From Symbiodinium microadriaticum (lineage: Eukaryota; Sar; Dinophyceae; Suessiales; Symbiodiniaceae), in assembly GCA_001939145.1 (NCBI GenBank), contig LSRX01000056.1, forward strand, positions 735,378-799,377: a stretch of 64,000 nucleotides of DNA, in the 5' to 3' direction. The notes below the pieces were generated by a model that had not been told where the DNA came from, ran no database searches, and saw only the letters and a program-made list of their open reading frames with translations. Of the stretch, positions 24,893-35,935 are shown one piece after another. A program made the position numbers and the translations under genes. Within the stretch, counting starts at the first letter, position 1, and the number at the start of each line of letters is the position of its first letter.

Positions 24893-25329
24893 GCATGCAA
24901 ACTTGTCGAGCTGTGCAGCATGGTCCGTGCTTAGATTCTGATACCTTAATAACGACCAAGAGTCTTTAGAGTTTCCAAATTCTCCAGAATCTGACAGTGG
25001 ATGTCTGAGTACTCCTCAGCAGAAGGTACGGGAAAAAGGATCAAAGAGCACAGAAGCTTCGAGAATCTATGGGTGCAAACACTGTTAGACAAGCAAAGCC
25101 CTGATGAGCCGCAGGACACTCATGGGCGCATGACGTGAGGGCACTTCTTGCCTGAGAAAAAGCCGTCTCTTGCTGGCAAGAGTCCTGGCTCGAGCCTGGC
25201 ACTGGGATGTGAGGAAAGGAAGAAGAATGGTGCCATGCATTCTTTTCTACAGGCCGAGATGCTTATCTGCGTCATGTGCATGCCTCTGTGCAGGTCCAGA
25301 ACGAAATCCTGTGGGCAAGGGCGACAGAG

Positions 25330-25341
25330 CGAGAGAGAGAG

Positions 25342-25384
<43 letters not shown>

Positions 25385-25394
25385 GAGAGAGAGA
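25330..25394. repeat. (GA)n microsatellite
   Basis: GAGA run with a few GC and GG interruptions. Both strands give long repeat frames (SLSLSL, REREREre) that are not genes. Confidence 0.95.
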
Positions 25395-25718
25395 AAGCAA
25401 AAGAAAGTTATAAAGAGCTGCATGCTCGCCTGCCGAACGGCACCAGCACATGACTTCGTCCAGACTCACTGGTCGATTAACACTTCATCATACTTTAGAA
25501 AATGCGCGGGTCCACGTGGGTCGCAACCTTGAGTGGCTGGCGCCCTATTATGCGAAGCCATCTTCGAAACCAGGCCGTATTCAAATGCATCACGCCTGGA
25601 ACACCCGGAGTAGAGTCGCCCGGCGCCTGACAACGGACGACCGAAGTCCGATGTCCGCAACACTGGCAATTCCACTTTATCCTTCTGGCCCTCAGCCGGC
25701 CTGCGTAGAATCAGACAC

Positions 25719-25825
25719 TGAAGGTCTTGGTCTTCCTGCAGCTGAGACACTTGTCCTCAGGTTCGTCCGGGAGCGCATCTGGTGGCAGAGGATAGCGTAG
25801 CAGCCGTGGCAACTGAATGCGATCC
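25719..25825 (-). CDS. Candidate exon in the 5' part of the antiporter-like gene
   Basis: After CTGTGTGTCTGCAG the minus strand reads DRIQLPRLLRYPLPPDALPD and EPEDKCLSCRKTKTF, then a GTGTCTG donor-like site. It starts in phase 2 and ends in phase 1. The proline- and charge-rich content suggests a soluble region. Assignment to the downstream antiporter-like gene rests only on strand and position. Confidence 0.4.
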
Positions 25826-27189
25826 CTGCAGACACACAGGTAAATCACCACACAAGGATGCTGCTGAAGAGAAGCGACAGACCATGCACAACCCTTCTCA
25901 GCACAAGCAACATCGCTTGATGGTGTTACTCTGAACACTGCATGGACAACGAAAACGACTCTGTCGTTCCACGGTGACAAGAGACAAGCTCACCAAGCTA
26001 ATCAGCCGGCAAACGGAGCCCTGCCTGAAATCATGCTGACGGGGAGTCATTTGCAGTTGCCTTGTCCACTCACCCATGGCCCCGGCACGTGGGGACACCT
26101 TGAATGCTACCCGATTGATCCACTGGCTTTGATGACACGCAACACGCTTTGCATCCACCTAGAGCCTCCCAAGCCAAGCAATCCTTAACAACCTGAGGCT
26201 CCAAGTCAGAGCCACGCGACCGTGACGTCGAAGGAATCCTGCTCTGTTAAGAGATGGACTGGGTGTGCCAGCCGCGTTTCCAGGACATCACTTGTGAGCT
26301 GCACCTTGTTCATAGGCAGCTGCGAAGACTAAAGCATCAAATCAATGGATGACGGCCAACAAATCGATGAGAATTGATCTGAAACACTGGGCGGTCTGCG
26401 GATCTGTCTTTCTTTGGTTACCGCAGAATGTTACATCCAGCCATGGGCACAACCTTCATTTCGCCGTTGACAGAAGTCTGCTCGTGCCTCAGCTGAATCA
26501 TGATAGGTTTTCCTGGCTTGATGGAATGTACAGTCTGGCTCTGCCTCTTCACTGCACTCACTCCGCATCCTGCCTCGAACCCTTTAAGTTCTGTCCTGCT
26601 GAGACATCGGAACCTTGACGGACCTTGCGAGTCTGTGCCACCCAAAGTACTGGACGTTGCAACACAGGAGGTACCTGCAACAGGGTTTGCAGCTGCAGCT
26701 ACAGTTGCGGTACGACATCAAGAATCAGACTTTGGCTGATGTGGAGCTTCACCTGCAGCCCTCTCCCATTCAGCTGCAAAACAGGGCTACACGCCTGTCA
26801 AGGCCGAGGGTTGTAATCCAGTCGCTCATCATGCGTGTCCTGTCGGTCATCTTCGATATTCTGGAGAAAGCCCAGCACAAGGACACAGGAACATCACTGT
26901 ATCTTCAACTTCGCCTGATGAAACAAACGATACATCGAATCTAACATCCAACCAAGGAAGTCCGTCAAGTCATGGGGGCAACCATTGCACGCGGTCTCGG
27001 CGCCATCAGGGAGGGACAGGGTGAAGGTACAAAGACCGGCAGATTTGGTCGCACTGGTTTGGGGTTCGGGCACACCACGGCGGCCGCCTCTCTAGCTTCT
27101 GTTTCTCGCTGCAGGATGCATGCATCTTAGCAAGTGGCTTTGCTCTTCATCTGATCGCATGTCTTGGCTTCAACTGGGTTTTTTGGTGC

Positions 27190-27500
27190 CCCTAGCTTCC
27201 ATGGCCTCGAACCGAAACCCAGCAGGTTCGCACGTATATACTCTTCTTGGCCAGCATGCCACGGAGAGAGTCTCTCTTGAATCCTGGCGTGCAGCTCCCA
27301 CGTCCCGTCTTCCCGGGGGAAGGCACCTGCACCTTGACCTGCCAGGCGACAAACATAGTACTCAGGAAAGCCACGTCGACCGTCGAACAACAAGTGGCCA
27401 CAGCATGTGATGCATTGTTACTGTTGCAAGCAAGTCCGTACTGCCATCATGCATTCCGAAGGCCTACTCAATCACCTGCACACGAGTGTGTACGAGATGC
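27190..27500 (-). CDS. Candidate first exon(s) after the spliced-leader relic
   Basis: Below the leader relic an ATG near 27462 reads MHDGSTDLLATVTMHHM. Farther on, two frames both look coding: RGFPEYYVCRLAGQGAGAF and TVDVAFLSTMFVAWQVKVQV. I could not find an acceptor that serves the first of these, so the exon structure is unresolved. Confidence 0.3.
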
Positions 27501-27552
27501 AAGTCCCCGCCTATCTACATCAAGCTTATGGATGTCGGATAAGGGGGTAATG

Positions 27553-27573
27553 CTTGAGCCAAAAAATGGCTCG
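27553..27573 (-). other. Relic of the dinoflagellate spliced leader (DinoSL)
   Basis: Minus strand reads CGAGCCATTTTTTGGCTCAA followed by G. The DinoSL consensus ends GTAGCCATTTTGGCTCAAG; the relic keeps GCCATTTT and GGCTCAAG with two extra T. The following bases are CATTACC, not GT, so this is not a leader RNA gene with its donor site but a leader copied back from a processed transcript, as described for dinoflagellate genes. It lies about 200 bases beyond the stop of the upstream gene, in the expected 5' position of the next gene. Confidence 0.65.
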
Positions 27574-27775
27574 TCTGCGGTCAGCTTAGATTAGATGTCT
27601 GCACCGAGCGCTTTGTAGCAGGCACCTACTTCTCTGCCTATCTCCTCCGAGCAGCTTAGCTTGTTTCACTTCCGAAACTTGCAGACATGGCAAGACATGT
27701 TAAGGTACGGACCAACAGCATCAGCAAAATGAGCAAACAAGCAAAAGTCGACGATTCCACCTTCCTATACGTCTA

Positions 27776-29030
27776 CTATACGTGAGGGTCGTGCTCGCGG
27801 CTGCGCTCGGCAGACTCTGAGGAGGCAGAGCGTCGTTTCTTCTTCTCCTCCCACAGAAGCCAATCTCGACTCTTGTCTGTGTTTCAAGGCTGAGATGTCC
27901 GCGAACGTTCATGTCAGGTACCAAGTATGACAGGTCTGAGCTGCAAGGCTAGAGGCTAGAGGCTAGAGGTAAAGCCTGACTGACGATTCAAAGCCGGCCG
28001 AAGAGTTGTGATCTCTGCCTGACTAGCTTCCTTGACCCCTCAACCTTTCGTGTTTGCAGTCACCTGGCTTGTTGCACTACGAACCCTGTAAGTCACCAAA
28101 TCCAACTTTCAGTAACCTGCCTCTTCGTTGCCATGGAAACAGCGCTGCTTTCAAATCGTAGTCGATGCTCCATGCTATTCCCGGCTCCTTCTTTTCCTTG
28201 CGGTCGCGATCACGGTCGCCGCGGTCCTCACGCTCGCGCTCGTCCTTAGGCATAGTCGCATGTCCCTGTTGCGACAGACTCTGCAACTACCTGCGGCGGA
28301 TGCCTTGGAGCCTCCCCTGACCAGCATTTCTGAGGCTGCCGCTTCCTTTCCCATCGCTGCGTCGCCTGCCAAAAGCTGCCGACGGCTACAGGCTCATGCT
28401 GCGGTGTGTGGTGGCAAGCACTTCTAGAAGTTCCCTCACGGCTACACCAAGAACGCGAAATGTCTGAAACTGGGGATGCCTCAGATGATGCAGCTGAATA
28501 GTCAGTCAGGAGCAGAAGCAGATGATGAACCCCTTTCCTCGAAAACTTCGACACTCCTCAGTGCACGCGCCTGCTAACTGCACCCGTATTTCGGCAGCGA
28601 ACTGTGCGCTGGAAACGGCCGCAGAAAAGGTCAGAATCCGGAACTTGCACAGACGTCATACCAAAGCCCTGGCTACTGATCATACTGATCATACTCATAC
28701 CCATAAACACTGTATTAGGATCGAGATATCAGCCAAATACAGTCTTCCCTGCTTGGAGGACACATCAAACTTCAGCAAAACGGATGTGCCCCATATCCAT
28801 GTGGGACCACGGCCGCCGGTTGGAGGGGAACGGGAATTTGGCGATGTCCCCAGCCTGGCACCACAAACCAATGTCTCCGCAAACACTTCGGCTGACTGCG
28901 ACAGCCTTGACACGAATCCAATGTAGGGTAATGTAGGGTCGTAAACCTGTCTGCAGCACTGGCCCCCAGACACGTACATGAGTCTCATCGGCCGATGCAA
29001 ATGTCCTCTTGACCAAAGGCACCTTCCAAG
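27776..29030 (-). CDS. 3' part of a gene for a charged RE/RD-rich protein
   Basis: Four exons in consistent phase: 29030-28960 (WKVPLVKRTFASADETHVRV), 28854-28771 (28 codons, IAKFPFPSNRRPWSHMDMGH), 28280-28097 and 27876-27776. The third contains the alternating-charge run REREDRGDRDRDRKEKKEP followed by GIAWSIDYDLKAALFPWQR. The last reads DWLLWEEKKKRRSASSESAE and ends SREHDPHV with a TAG stop. Such RE/RD/RS-type tracts are common in splicing and RNA-binding proteins, but no RRM or other domain is visible, so the function is open. The last codons could also be read as a GTATAG donor; I prefer the stop because a leader relic follows within about 200 bases. Upstream exons are missing. Confidence 0.55.
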
Positions 29031-30700
29031 CTTGAGGCAGGCTTGGGCTTGAGGATTGTAAGCTGGGGCGACACTCTGCATCCTCCACCTACATGCGTAA
29101 TGAGCCCTGCGGAAAACAGTCCGGCAGGGGCAGCGCCTACTTGTGGTTCTTGCTTTTTCCCCCTCATGTCGCACCTTACTATAGCTCTGTTCAAGCTCTG
29201 TTATGTTCTGTTTCTGGCTCTGGAGACATTCCCGATGCAAAGTCCAGGAATGATGAGCAGCGGTTCCACCGCCCGGCAGACTTATAGCGTTCAGGACAGT
29301 GGAGTTGAGTTTTTCCTTTGATGGAGCCGTCTCGCAGGCCGACGCATCGGCCTGCTGGTGGGGGTCCCGCCTGCACTGAAAGTTGGCTTTGGGGTGGGGC
29401 CAGGATGAACGGCGCCAGGCAGTGGGGAGTGGTTCGCAACAGCTTTTTTCGGGCTCGCCGGAAGCGGCGGCCGGCGGTGTTCTGCGTGCCGACAAGGCCT
29501 GTTCTTTGCAGCCAACCCCCACCGAAATGATCAGCACACCTCGGCATGAAAGCTGCGAAATCGCGCCTGCTGACGCTCCAGGGCCGGAGGGCTTGGCTTA
29601 GTTCCAGGTTTGGGGCGTGACTGTGTTGAGTGCCTCTGCACGGCCCCGAGGATCTGGTCGTGTTTCGAGCTCTTGCCCTTCAGCCTGCCTTTCCAACATC
29701 CAACAAACATGGTATTGCAGGTGCCACTACATCCGACAAGCTGTTTCACACATGTAGATCCTGGTTCAAGTCTGTAAGGCATGCACCAGCTGTGCGGCGG
29801 GTGTTAGATGTCCAGCATATGTCAATTCTCGCCTCAGCAGCCAAAGGCTACAGCTACTTCATAAGCAGTCACCGAAGCGTCAACTCTTCCTTTTCCTATC
29901 TTGCACTCCACAACCGCGTCTCCGAAAAGCACTAAATTGGAGCGCTGCGCAACAACTTCAACTCAATGCTGTCCCAAACATGTTAGGCCCAGAACCAGCA
30001 GCACCAAAGAGATGCCAGCCAACGCAACAGATACCCTGGGATCGGGACTCCAAACCAAACGTTAGTGGTTCCGACGCCTGGCCACACCAGTATGCAAGGA
30101 AAATTAAATTGCGAAAGAGCTGCCACCGATTTTGAAACTCGAATGGACGAGAAACTTCTCTCTGAACAGAATTAAGTTTGAAAGGACGGTGCATCGCGCA
30201 ATCCCTGCTGCCACAGCCACGAAAATTTCTCTTCTGTTGCTGCTCAGGTTGCCTCGTGGACCATGGCATGGCAAACCTTTGTCAGGAAGGGGCACGCAGA
30301 CAGTGCATGCCAACGCTGAAGAAATCAGCACTTGCTGCATGAGCAGCGGGCTGTCTGTCAATACCACAAGTTTCGGCTTTTGTCACTATTGCAGCGCACC
30401 TGAGGCGAAAACCACGTCACAGCTGCTTTGCAGGTGCAAGGTTCAGGGACTCTAAGGAACAAATCACTATCAGCACGAGCTGTTGATTGCCACTCTCCTG
30501 CGTGCTCGAACAATGCGACCTTCCATTCGTGTTTCCATCAGTATCATGACCATAGCAAAATATCAGACGATGCACAAACTAGCATGTGCCTCATTATCAA
30601 GAGATTGAGCCGATATGCAAAGAAATGCGGCAGCCTGCGACTCCCTCTCTCCCTCCCTCCCTCCCCTCACCTCCCTCCTTCCCTAGCTTCCTTCTCTTGA
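29031..30700. other. Probable 5' exons and introns, not resolved
   Basis: A minus-strand frame is open from 29537 to 28695, with a hydrophilic part (DPHQQADASACETAPSKEK) that could be an exon. A hydrophobic stretch near 30050-29970 (VSVALAGISLVLLVLGL) could be another. Neither has borders I trust. A CCCT-rich run lies at 30640-30690. Confidence 0.3.
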
Positions 30701-30837
30701 AGACCTACATCGACGGCAATATCAAGATGGGGTGGGAGGCATTCCGCTCGGATGTGACAAGAACATCGAGAACAAGTGCCGCTCAATGAGTGCTTCCGCA
30801 GGACAGTCTTCAGTCTAAAACCCAAAGTTCGAGGATT

Positions 30838-31010
30838 TGACTCAACAACCTCCGGGGATTATAAAACCAGACCAAACCCAGACCTCGGGCATTGCCTCTA
30901 ACTTGCTTGTAAAATGCCCCAAACCCCAACCTCCCAAGGATTGAACGACCCAGACCTCGGGGATTCGAACCCAGACCCACGAGCAAACCCAGACCTCAGA
31001 GATTGACAGG
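30838..31010. repeat. Short irregular tandem repeat (CCCAGACCTCGGGGATT)
   Basis: The unit CCCAGACCTCGGGGATT and variants occur three to four times, mixed with CCCCAAACCCC-type sequence. It marks the change from the gene array to the repeat-rich part of the window. Confidence 0.7.
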
Positions 31011-31710
31011 ATGCACCAAAGCAACGTCAAGGACGACGTCAAGATGGCAGACTGAAAATGCTCAGTCGTGTCAACGTCTTCCATGAAACCATAATAACAG
31101 CAAAAAAACAATCACCATTTGGGTGAAGCATTCATAATAAGACTTGATGCTTTCCGGCATCATATCGCAGCAGGAAAAATAGAGTGGAGCATTGTTTTCG
31201 CTGCTTGAACAAACACAGAAACATTCGATAATCCTTTTTTTCACATGACAGGTTGAGGACTTTGACTACACCCATCCTTTAAGTTTGGTTTAGGATAGTT
31301 GCAAAAAAAATAAGACTTAGAGTTTGTGCCCATGCTGACTGCGGGCAAAGCTAAAACTGAGCATCCCAAAAGAAGCCCTCGAAAAGAACTCGGCTCTGAA
31401 GAGAGGCATCGCAAAAGAGGCTCTCGCAAAGCACGCTGGTGAAAAACACTCTGTGGCTGCGACGCAAACGAAAAAATCAAGCATCCTAACATGCAACATG
31501 CTGCGAAAACCAATATAACAGGAAAATTGAGGCAGCTAAGCAAACGTTGCCTTCACTTAGGTTTCCTTCGCAACAGAGGACGACAAAGCGGAAAGAAAGA
31601 GAGTTGCCAATCTTCCCTGCTGGCCTGGTGCTAGAAGAGCTGGCCTTGAGGACGTTACTCAGATGGAAAGGCCGCAGAACCCGATACTGATGCTGACGGC
31701 CTTGTTGAGG

Positions 31711-31800
31711 CTAACCGGCTTTCTTTTCGGCCGCTTTCTTCCTGCAGTCTCTAGCGTGTCCAGGCTTACCACAGTAGTGGCAGTTACTTCCCATCTTTTC
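31711..31800 (-). pseudogene. Retroelement gag relic with CCHC zinc knuckle
   Basis: Minus strand reads CHYCGKPGHARDC (C-X2-C-X4-H-X4-C) followed by RKKAAEKKAG and a stop. This is the nucleic-acid-binding knuckle of retrotransposon Gag proteins. Just upstream a different frame reads PLGKGANKRKDGK, which normally leads into such a knuckle, so a frameshift separates the two. No pol follows within the next kilobase. Confidence 0.75.
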
Positions 31801-32833
31801 TCTTATTAGCACCTTTCCCAAGAGGAGCAGTAAGAGAAAGTCAGCTTTGCAGGTTTGCAAGTGCGCTCCAGATCTTGCGCGTGTGTAGAGAAGTCGTTAA
31901 CGGCATATTTGGAGTTGCAGTAAGCACAAAACCAACAATTTGTTTGTTTTCTGCAGACCTTTCCGTCAACTATAGTTAGCACGGTGCAGAGGTCCAACGT
32001 TTGCAATCGTGCAGAGCTGGAGCTGGCAAGATCAGTGTGCAGCGACAGTTTCAGAAACGTTGTTGCAGGCGCTTCTCATGCACGGACGCCGCAAGCAGGT
32101 CTAAAAGCCCAGCTTCGATCACCGCCAACACAAGCTGCCATCTCTACTGTTTGTCTCAAAGATATGTGCGTACAAAAAGAACGAAACCCATAGTGGCAAT
32201 GGACGGCAAGACCATGTTTTGAGATTCACTTGAACCTAGAATCTGAAGCTTCTGGACAGAAGCACAGAAAACACCAAACCAATTCTCAAGTCTCAACACC
32301 TCACTGTCACTCCAACCCATCTTGACACAAGTTGTTGGACGGGACTCTTAGTGTGGAAATTTGGTTTCCTTTGTGCTCTCGTTTTCTTTTCCTGCCTTGA
32401 AACCTTAAGGTGAATCTGGCATGAACCTTGAGCATGTTTGCTGCATGTTTTGTGGTGACATGTTGGCATGTTTGTGCTACGTTAAAACCCGAACGCGCCT
32501 TTAGACGCTTCGCTTTGGCTGGGCTTTAGAGGCGAGGGGCAAAGACTCTCACAGCACGCAACCGACCAACCAACTAAAATCACACAGCACTTTCGCACAC
32601 AGTTCTCTGCAACCAACTCCGTCACACCACGCGCTTGTCACGCAGTGCAGGCCTTGAGCCAAAGTGAAACAGGCAGAGTCTTCAGCACTCTCACAGGCAC
32701 TACGCAATCTGACAATCATGATGGCTCGACACGACATGCCCCAACTTGCATCACAAGGGAGTTTTGTGCACGCAGTTAGAGTATGTACTTCGTGTACATC
32801 AGTCCGCGAGTGCAGAATACACTTATCTAAGTG
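31801..32833. other. No gene called
   Basis: Probably further decayed retroelement or spacer DNA. A minus-strand match to the end of the spliced leader (TTTGGCTCAAG, 32653-32663) is noted as a finding. Confidence 0.3.
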
Positions 32834-33129
32834 TGTGTTCGCCCAGGCGCCGGCTGATTTACACAAGCCCATGACTGCAACTGGTCAGCAGGGGTACTTT
32901 TGCGACACGCCACCAGACTTGTCGCCGTGAGCCTTAGCCCCTTAGTGTAGGACTCTCGCACGACATGCGCGACACGAGGGGAGTGTGTGCGTAGTGCTGC
33001 AATACTTTCAGAGCGCCCCGCAGCTCTGAGCTTCATGTGCCGTTGACCGCAAGAAAAGTTGATGGCACTGTGGTGTTTTTCATGTTGGTAGTGCTTGCAG
33101 CCCAAAAAACCCGATCTGCCGGGAGCACG

Positions 33130-33420
33130 CTGCGTGGGTGGGGGAGGCCCTTGAAGATCTAAGCCCTGTGCGCATGTTTGGCGGTGTGGGCCCTGCACGG
33201 GAGGGCTTTGAAAAATCTAAACGCGGTACGTGCGTCCGGCGCGGCGCAGGGGGAAGGGGGTCCGGGGTGTCCTTTTTCATGCCTAAACGCGGTACGCGTG
33301 CTGGCGGTGTGCGCGCAACAGGGGAGACCCTTTTGAAGATCTAAACGCAGCACCCGTCTTTGGCGGTACCCGCGCTGCGTGCGGGAGCCGGCCTTTGAAG
33401 ACGTAAACGGCGAGCATCAG
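33130..33420. repeat. GC-rich irregular minisatellite, copy A
   Basis: Four to five units of about 55-75 bases, each starting near TCTAAACGC(G/A)G(T/C)AC and containing GGCGGTGTGCGCGC-like sequence and a GAAGATCTAA junction. The same array is at 45405-45660. Confidence 0.75.
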
Positions 33421-34194
33421 GCTTGATTTCCCAGCGCTTGATGGGTGATGATGATCATAGCATAGGGTGTATATTTCCATTAAATGGCGTCCAACGTGGG
33501 GTGATGTGTATTTCTCGCGAACTGGGGGGGAAAACCCACTCCTTGTACATTCTGCAGTTGCTGCTGGTGGGTTATTGTTGTGCTGATGCCTTGACCTCTC
33601 CACCTTATTGTTTTGGCTGCATGCTCATGAAGCTTGCGGGCAGCCTTCCTGGCCAAGTCACGGTCGGGCCTCAGTATAGGATAAGGTTTGGGGCCGCAAC
33701 ATGTTTGTCTTGGGCTCAAGGTGTCGAATACATGGTGCGCGGCTGGGGTCAGGAAACCGGCAAGGACCATCGATACGTGGGTGTTTCCTTCTATAGGCTT
33801 TAGATGGACATGGGGCTCACAACAGCAGAACTGCAGCAGAACCTCTCAACTCCTGAATACATGTTCCAAACCACACGGCGCGAGTTGCCCTTCAAAGCAG
33901 TGAAGCTCCAAAACAAGAAGTTGTTAAAGCAGGCACTGTTGAGGGATGCATGCCAGTAGACAATGTGACACCTCGATCCTCAATGTCTGTGATCAGAACT
34001 GGGTGGAACTCTGTCATGGCTGTAAGAAAATCCATTCCGCCTGCCATCGTAATTTGGAGACGTGTGGCTCGTTTGGTCTGTTCGAATCGGGTGCTTTGGC
34101 TGCTGCGGAAGCGCGGTGCTTTTGAGCTGCAGGCTTTTCGTGTTGTCAGTTTTGTCATGGCTGTACGAACTAGAGACTCGCGGCGTCGTTTGCA

Positions 34195-34914
34195 ATGGGC
34201 AGGTCAAGGCAAACTGCGCCGAACTTTCCTTTGACTTCTCCAGCCTTGATGCCAGCGAGACCGGCGCTGCCACCGCCGTGAGTTGTGTCTGGGCTTCGTG
34301 CTTGCAGGCGCAGCATGAAGCTCAGCAGCAGCTCATGCTGAAGGTCCGCTTCTATTTTGTAGTCACGTGGGGTGCAGTTTTGCGAGTTTGCTATCCAACA
34401 TCACGTCCCGCTGGATAGGCAAGAAAGTTCGTCGTGCAAGAATGCCGTCGTCGGCATTCTTGCCAACCAGGCCGCTAGGGCCTTCTACCACGGCATCGCG
34501 CACTCAGACAACAAGGTCACGATTGATGGCATGCTCAGCTTGGACAAGCTGAGCCGATGCGATCCAGCATGGTGTGCAGCCATTCGCGATGGCATGGATT
34601 GGATGGTCGTGTCCCATCATGTGGTGCATGCCTTCCCTGGGTATGTTGGTGTGGCACACGCCGCCGGCAATGCGGCCGAACAAATCGCTTCAGCGGAGGG
34701 GGAACTGCAGCTGGCACGGAAAGTGAACCAGGCCATCACGAAGTTCATGGCTCAGGGCGGGAAGGACCACTCACAGTCGCTTACGCAGACGTGTCCGGTG
34801 CCATCTTGCGGTCTAAGCCACCATCGGCAAGCTTTTTGCCTAGGATTTTCACCTTCGTACTTCGGTACCAAAGGGGAAACGTTGAAACGTCACGTGCTCA
34901 GTGACGACATTTGA
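34195..34914 (+). CDS. Unrecognised ORF in the duplicated block, copy A
   Basis: First part (34195-34345) reads CAELSFDFSSLDASETGA and QAQHEAQQQLMLK. Second part (34380-34914) reads FCEFAIQHHVPLDRQESS, NKVTIDGMLSLDKLSRCDP and HHVVHAFPGYVGVAHAAGN. They lie in different frames; removing 34 bases (GTCCGC...GGTGCAG) joins them in frame, so this is either a tiny intron or a frameshift. The second copy at 46537-47217 has the same arrangement with amino-acid changes. The 3' ends of the copies diverge because of a small indel near 34770. No domain was recognised. Confidence 0.45.
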
Positions 34915-35675
34915 GACAGTGTGTTTGCTGCGCCTGACGAGTAAGCGAAGTCAGATCGGCATCCAGCAACGCCCGAAGGAGGAGGGGCAACGCAAGTCCA
35001 AGGTCACCGGCAGCCATTCTAGTCCCGTCGGACAATGCGGATGAGGCCCAGCGGTGGTCGCCTCGCTCAACGACGTTTCCTCATGCGTGATGGTCAGTGC
35101 CACGACTCTTGCCCTTCAGGGATGAGATATCGTAACACACACCGTGCCAGTGCGCAGGCTGCTGATTGTAGCAGCATTAAATCGCGGTAGCTGACAGGGT
35201 ATCGTGAGCCTTGGTAAGTAGACGAGGCTGGGTGGTGAACCAGGTTTAGCCAGCTGTATGTTATTCCGATGATTCCTCCCATGCCCAGATCACATTCTGC
35301 TTGTTTACACAGTGCTTGCAGGGAGGATGGCGGTTCGATGGCGACGCGTGGCAATGCACAACTTGTGGTGCAAGTCGATGTGGAAGCTACTGACGCTTGT
35401 TCTGGTAAAACCATGTGGGCCGTGACAAAAACCTGGATAAGTAGGCTTTTTCTAAGATTGACACAGTTTACCGGCCACGTGCCAGGCATTGAGTGAACGA
35501 TGACTGTAAACAAATGATAACGTAGTATACTGCTATATGGTCATGTTATGAGTTTTGCAAAGGAGTGGATGCAGGAGTCATCAAGTGTCTCATGCGGTGT
35601 GGCCGCGCAGCATTTTTTTCCTGCGTTTTCGAATGGCCACTATGTTGACTGAGGGCCTTCCCGATAACAGGCAGT

Positions 35676-35935
35676 GGGGTCTGAATGTGCGGTGGTTGCA
35701 TGGAGCAACCAAGAATGTGCCATGATTACATGGAGAATCCCAATTCATGCGCGATGGAGAAACTCAAGGAGAAACCCCTTTCATGTGCGGTGGTTACATG
35801 GAGAAGCCCAGCTCAACAAATATACGTAGGTTATATAGGGGCATGGCGGTTATATAGTGGCTATGTCAGGCAATCTCGGGGTCAGAAAGGGGTTAGATGC
35901 GGGTTATTTAGGGGTTGCGAGGGTTATCCGAAGAT
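35676..35935. repeat. Two short repeat arrays, copy A
   Basis: First a unit of about 30-35 bases (GTGCGGTGGTTACATGGAGA and variants, four times), then GGTTATATAGGGG-like units. Counterpart at 48038-48290. Confidence 0.75.

Noticed and set aside
28695..29537. 280-codon minus-strand frame
   Set aside because: It overlaps exons at 28771-28854 and 28960-29030 in other frames, which have better borders and phases.
30838..31010. Possible CRISPR-like direct repeats
   Set aside because: Units are uneven, spacers are not uniform, and the genome is eukaryotic.
33700..33722. TTGGGCTCAAGGTG resembling a spliced-leader end with a GT donor
   Set aside because: Only the last 10-11 bases match, upstream bases do not, and the parallel position in block B lacks it.
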